Of a stretch of 33,594 bases of DNA, positions 31,700-33,594 are shown piece by piece (position 1 is the stretch's first letter; each line of letters opens with the position of its first letter). The stretch lies in assembly GCF_025869515.1 (NCBI RefSeq), contig NZ_JAOZVR010000111.1, positions 1-33,594 of the forward strand. Reading direction: 5' to 3'. This DNA is from Ferrovibrio sp. (GTDB lineage: Bacteria > Pseudomonadota > Alphaproteobacteria > Ferrovibrionales > Ferrovibrionaceae). The notes beneath the pieces are model-generated. The model was not told the origin of the DNA, did no database searches, and saw only the letters and a list, made by a program, of their open reading frames with translations. Made by a program: the position numbers and the translations under genes.

Positions 31700-33594
31700 G
31701 ACACGGCCTCCCGGCTGCGCATTACCCCGACACGGGTGGCCATCTGTTTCAGGAAGCCGGCGATGCCCTGCGGGAAGGCCAGCACAATGACCAGGATGGT
31801 GAGGCCGAGGATGGCACGCCAGTATTCGGTGTTGCGCGCGATCGAATCCTGCAGCCAGGTGAAGACAGCGGCGCCGGCAACCGGACCGGTCAGCGTCTGC
31901 ACGCCGCCGAGCAGCACCATCACCAGGCCGTCGACCGAGCGCGACACCGCCAGCGTCTCCGGCGAGATACTGCCCTTGGAAAAGGCATACAGGCCGCCGG
32001 CCAGGCCGGCAAAGGCGCCGGCGAGCGTGAAGCCGAACCACTGGTAACGCCGCACATCGATACCGATGGCATCGGCGCGCAGCGCGGAATCACGGCCGGC
32101 GCGGAGCACATAGCCGAAGGGTGCATGCACCACGCGCCAGAGGAACAGCACGCCGCCAATGCAGAGCAGCAGGGCGAAATAATAGAAAGTCGTGCGGTTC
32201 TTCAGCCATTCGCTCGGCCACAGGCCGATCAGGCCGTTCGAGCCGCCAGTGAAGGCATCCCACTGGTAGATCACCGACCAGGCGATCTGGGCGAAGGCCA
32301 GCGTCAGCATGGCGAGATAGACGCCGCTGAGCCGCACGCAGAACCAGCCGAAGACCAGCGCGCCGAGGCCGCCGGCCAGCGGCGCCGCCAGCAGTGCCAG
32401 TTCCATCGGCAGTTTCAGCTTGAGCAGGGCCAGCGCGGCGCCGTAGCAGCCGAGTCCGAAATAGGCGGCATGACCGAAGGACACCATGCCCGACGGCCCC
32501 ATCAGGAAATGCAGCGTGACGGCGAACAGCGAGAAGACCGCAATGTCGATCATCAGCACCAGCAGGTAGTCGTCGCCGCCGAGCGGCATCAGGCCGAGCA
32601 GCACGACCAGGCCGAGCGCGGTGAGCCAGAAAGCCTGGTTGAGGGGATAGAGCGGCGGCTCCACGGTAAAGGCGCCGCGCTGGGCGCCCTGCTGCTTGCC
32701 GAGCAGGCCCCAGGGCCGCACCACCAGCACGACGGCCATGATGACGAATTCGACCACCAGGGTGAATTTGCTGAAGGAGAAGACGGTGCCGAACACGGTG
32801 ACGTCCCCCAGACCGATGCAGAAGGCTTTCGCCTGGGCGATCAGCAATGCCGCAAGGAAGGCACCACCGATCGAACCCATGCCACCGACCACGACGACGA
32901 CGAAGGCATCGGAGATCACGGTGATATCCAGCATCAGCTGGGCCGGTTCGCGCGGCAACTGCACGGCGCCGCCCAGCCCTGCCAGGAAAGCGCCGAGGAA
33001 GAACACGCCGGTGAAGAGACCGCTCTGGTTGACGCCGAGCGCGCCGACCATCTCGCGATCCTGGGTGGCGGCACGCACCAGCGTGCCCCAGCGCGTCCGG
33101 TTCATCAAAAGCCAGAGCAGGCCGAGAACCGCCGGGCCGATGGCGATCAGCATCAGGTCGTATTGCGGAAAGCGCTTGCCGAAGATTTCAACGGCGCCGC
33201 GCAGGCCGGCGGCGCGCGGACCGACCAGGTCCTCGGCGCCCCAGATGTAAAGTGCGGCATCCTTGATGACGAGAACGAGGGCGAAGGTGGCGAGCAGCTG
33301 GAACAGCTCCGGCGCACGATAGATACGGCGCAGCACCACCACCTCGATGACCACGCCGATCAGGCCGACGCAGAGCGCCGCCATCAGCACGCCACCCCAG
33401 AAGCCAAAAACCGAGCTGCGGCCAAAGAATTCCACCAGCGTATAGGCTAGGTAGACCCCCAGCATGTAGAGCGAGCCGTGGGCGAAATTCACGATCCGGC
33501 TGACGCCGAAGATGATCGACAGTCCGGCGGCCACCAGGAACAGCGACGAGGCGCCGGCAAGGCCGTTCATGAACTGGATGGCAATATTGGACAG
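31696..33594 (-). CDS. Fused LivH-LivM ABC permease (5' end beyond window)
   Basis: A single chain of at least 632 residues joining both Liv permeases. The LivH half (first 290 or so) has the classic SIIFGVSRIVNFAHGSLYMLG and a GGMGSIGGAF segment. The LivM half (from about 320) has FLMGPSGMVSFGHAAYFGLG, RLSGVYLAMLTLAFAQI, and LVMVLLGGVQTLTGPVAGA near the end. Linker residues around RPWGLLGKQQGAQRG join them. The frame is open to the right edge: eight more residues (LSNIAIQF) precede the internal Met at 33570, and the family usually starts with such a short leader, so the real ATG is probably just outside. A periplasmic binding protein gene is not in the window and may lie further right. Confidence 0.93.
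   Translation of the reverse strand: MSNIAIQFMNGLAGASSLFLVAAGLSIIFGVSRIVNFAHGSLYMLGVYLAYTLVEFFGRSSVFGFWGGVLMAALCVGLIGVVIEVVVLRRIYRAPELFQLLATFALVLVIKDAALYIWGAEDLVGPRAAGLRGAVEIFGKRFPQYDLMLIAIGPAVLGLLWLLMNRTRWGTLVRAATQDREMVGALGVNQSGLFTGVFFLGAFLAGLGGAVQLPREPAQLMLDITVISDAFVVVVVGGMGSIGGAFLAALLIAQAKAFCIGLGDVTVFGTVFSFSKFTLVVEFVIMAVVLVVRPWGLLGKQQGAQRGAFTVEPPLYPLNQAFWLTALGLVVLLGLMPLGGDDYLLVLMIDIAVFSLFAVTLHFLMGPSGMVSFGHAAYFGLGCYGAALALLKLKLPMELALLAAPLAGGLGALVFGWFCVRLSGVYLAMLTLAFAQIAWSVIYQWDAFTGGSNGLIGLWPSEWLKNRTTFYYFALLLCIGGVLFLWRVVHAPFGYVLRAGRDSALRADAIGIDVRRYQWFGFTLAGAFAGLAGGLYAFSKGSISPETLAVSRSVDGLVMVLLGGVQTLTGPVAGAAVFTWLQDSIARNTEYWRAILGLTILVIVLAFPQGIAGFLKQMATRVGVMRSREAVS

Noticed and set aside
1..33594. 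Search for mobile elements, CRISPR arrays, toxin-antitoxin pairs, phage genes or rRNA
   Set aside because: No transposase, integrase, spaced repeat array, phage or rRNA sequence was seen; the ribbon-helix-helix found belongs to PutA. The tRNA-His is intact, with no att-like duplicate of its 3' end noticed.

Overview
This is a GC-rich, densely coded window with many ATGA or TGATG gene overlaps and few intergenic gaps. It looks like a chromosomal segment of an alphaproteobacterium, perhaps of the Rhodospirillales type. Signs are a trifunctional PutA with an N-terminal ribbon-helix-helix domain, a fused LivH-LivM permease, several ABC importers for nitrogenous solutes, and a tRNA-His with encoded CCA. 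The genus cannot be fixed from sequence reading alone. I see no transposase, integrase, CRISPR array, rRNA or phage gene. The dominant theme is uptake and breakdown of amino-acid-like compounds, hydantoins and N-carbamoyl amino acids.

Layout. (1) 2-421: 3' part of a DUF2147 protein. (2) 6150-418, minus: a Pot-type ABC importer (ATPase, Tat-exported binding protein, two permeases) followed by a GNAT acetyltransferase and an Asp/Glu/hydantoin-racemase-family protein that lacks its second catalytic cysteine. (3) 7950-6341, minus: a two-subunit CoA-transferase/IpdAB-like enzyme. (4) 13486-8052, minus: D-hydantoinase/dihydropyrimidinase, N-carbamoyl-D-amino-acid hydrolase and a complete polar-amino-acid ABC importer. 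(5) 14538-13600, minus: a LysR regulator, with very similar LysR-box-like sites on both sides of it. (6) 14709-19156, plus: a tight operon of a second racemase (both cysteines present), a flavin-reductase-fold protein, an FAD-linked D-2-hydroxyacid dehydrogenase type enzyme, a DapA-superfamily lyase and an SDR. The last two lack hallmark residues of their families. (7) 23011-19166, minus: putA, with two copies of a repeat holding GGTTGC, resembling PutA operators. (8) 23193-24794, plus: an acyl-CoA ligase. (9) 24865-24942, minus: tRNA-His with a promoter and a terminator. (10) 25102-25596, plus: an unknown membrane-anchored coiled-coil protein. (11) 33594-25565, minus: fused LivHM, LivG, LivF, ATP-dependent HyuA and HyuB, and a methyltransferase-like protein.

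How the genes may work together (inference). Cyclic ureides or N-carbamoyl amino acids are imported, racemised, ring-opened by the metal-dependent hydantoinase and decarbamoylated to D-amino acids. Operons 4 and 6 are probably co-controlled by the LysR protein: a 13-bp T-N11-A motif lies about 95-100 bp upstream of the first gene of each. A second, chemically different hydantoinase/oxoprolinase system (HyuAB) sits with its own Liv-type importer at the right end. The product of the five-gene plus-strand operon is not known; it is the best candidate for an undescribed pathway here.
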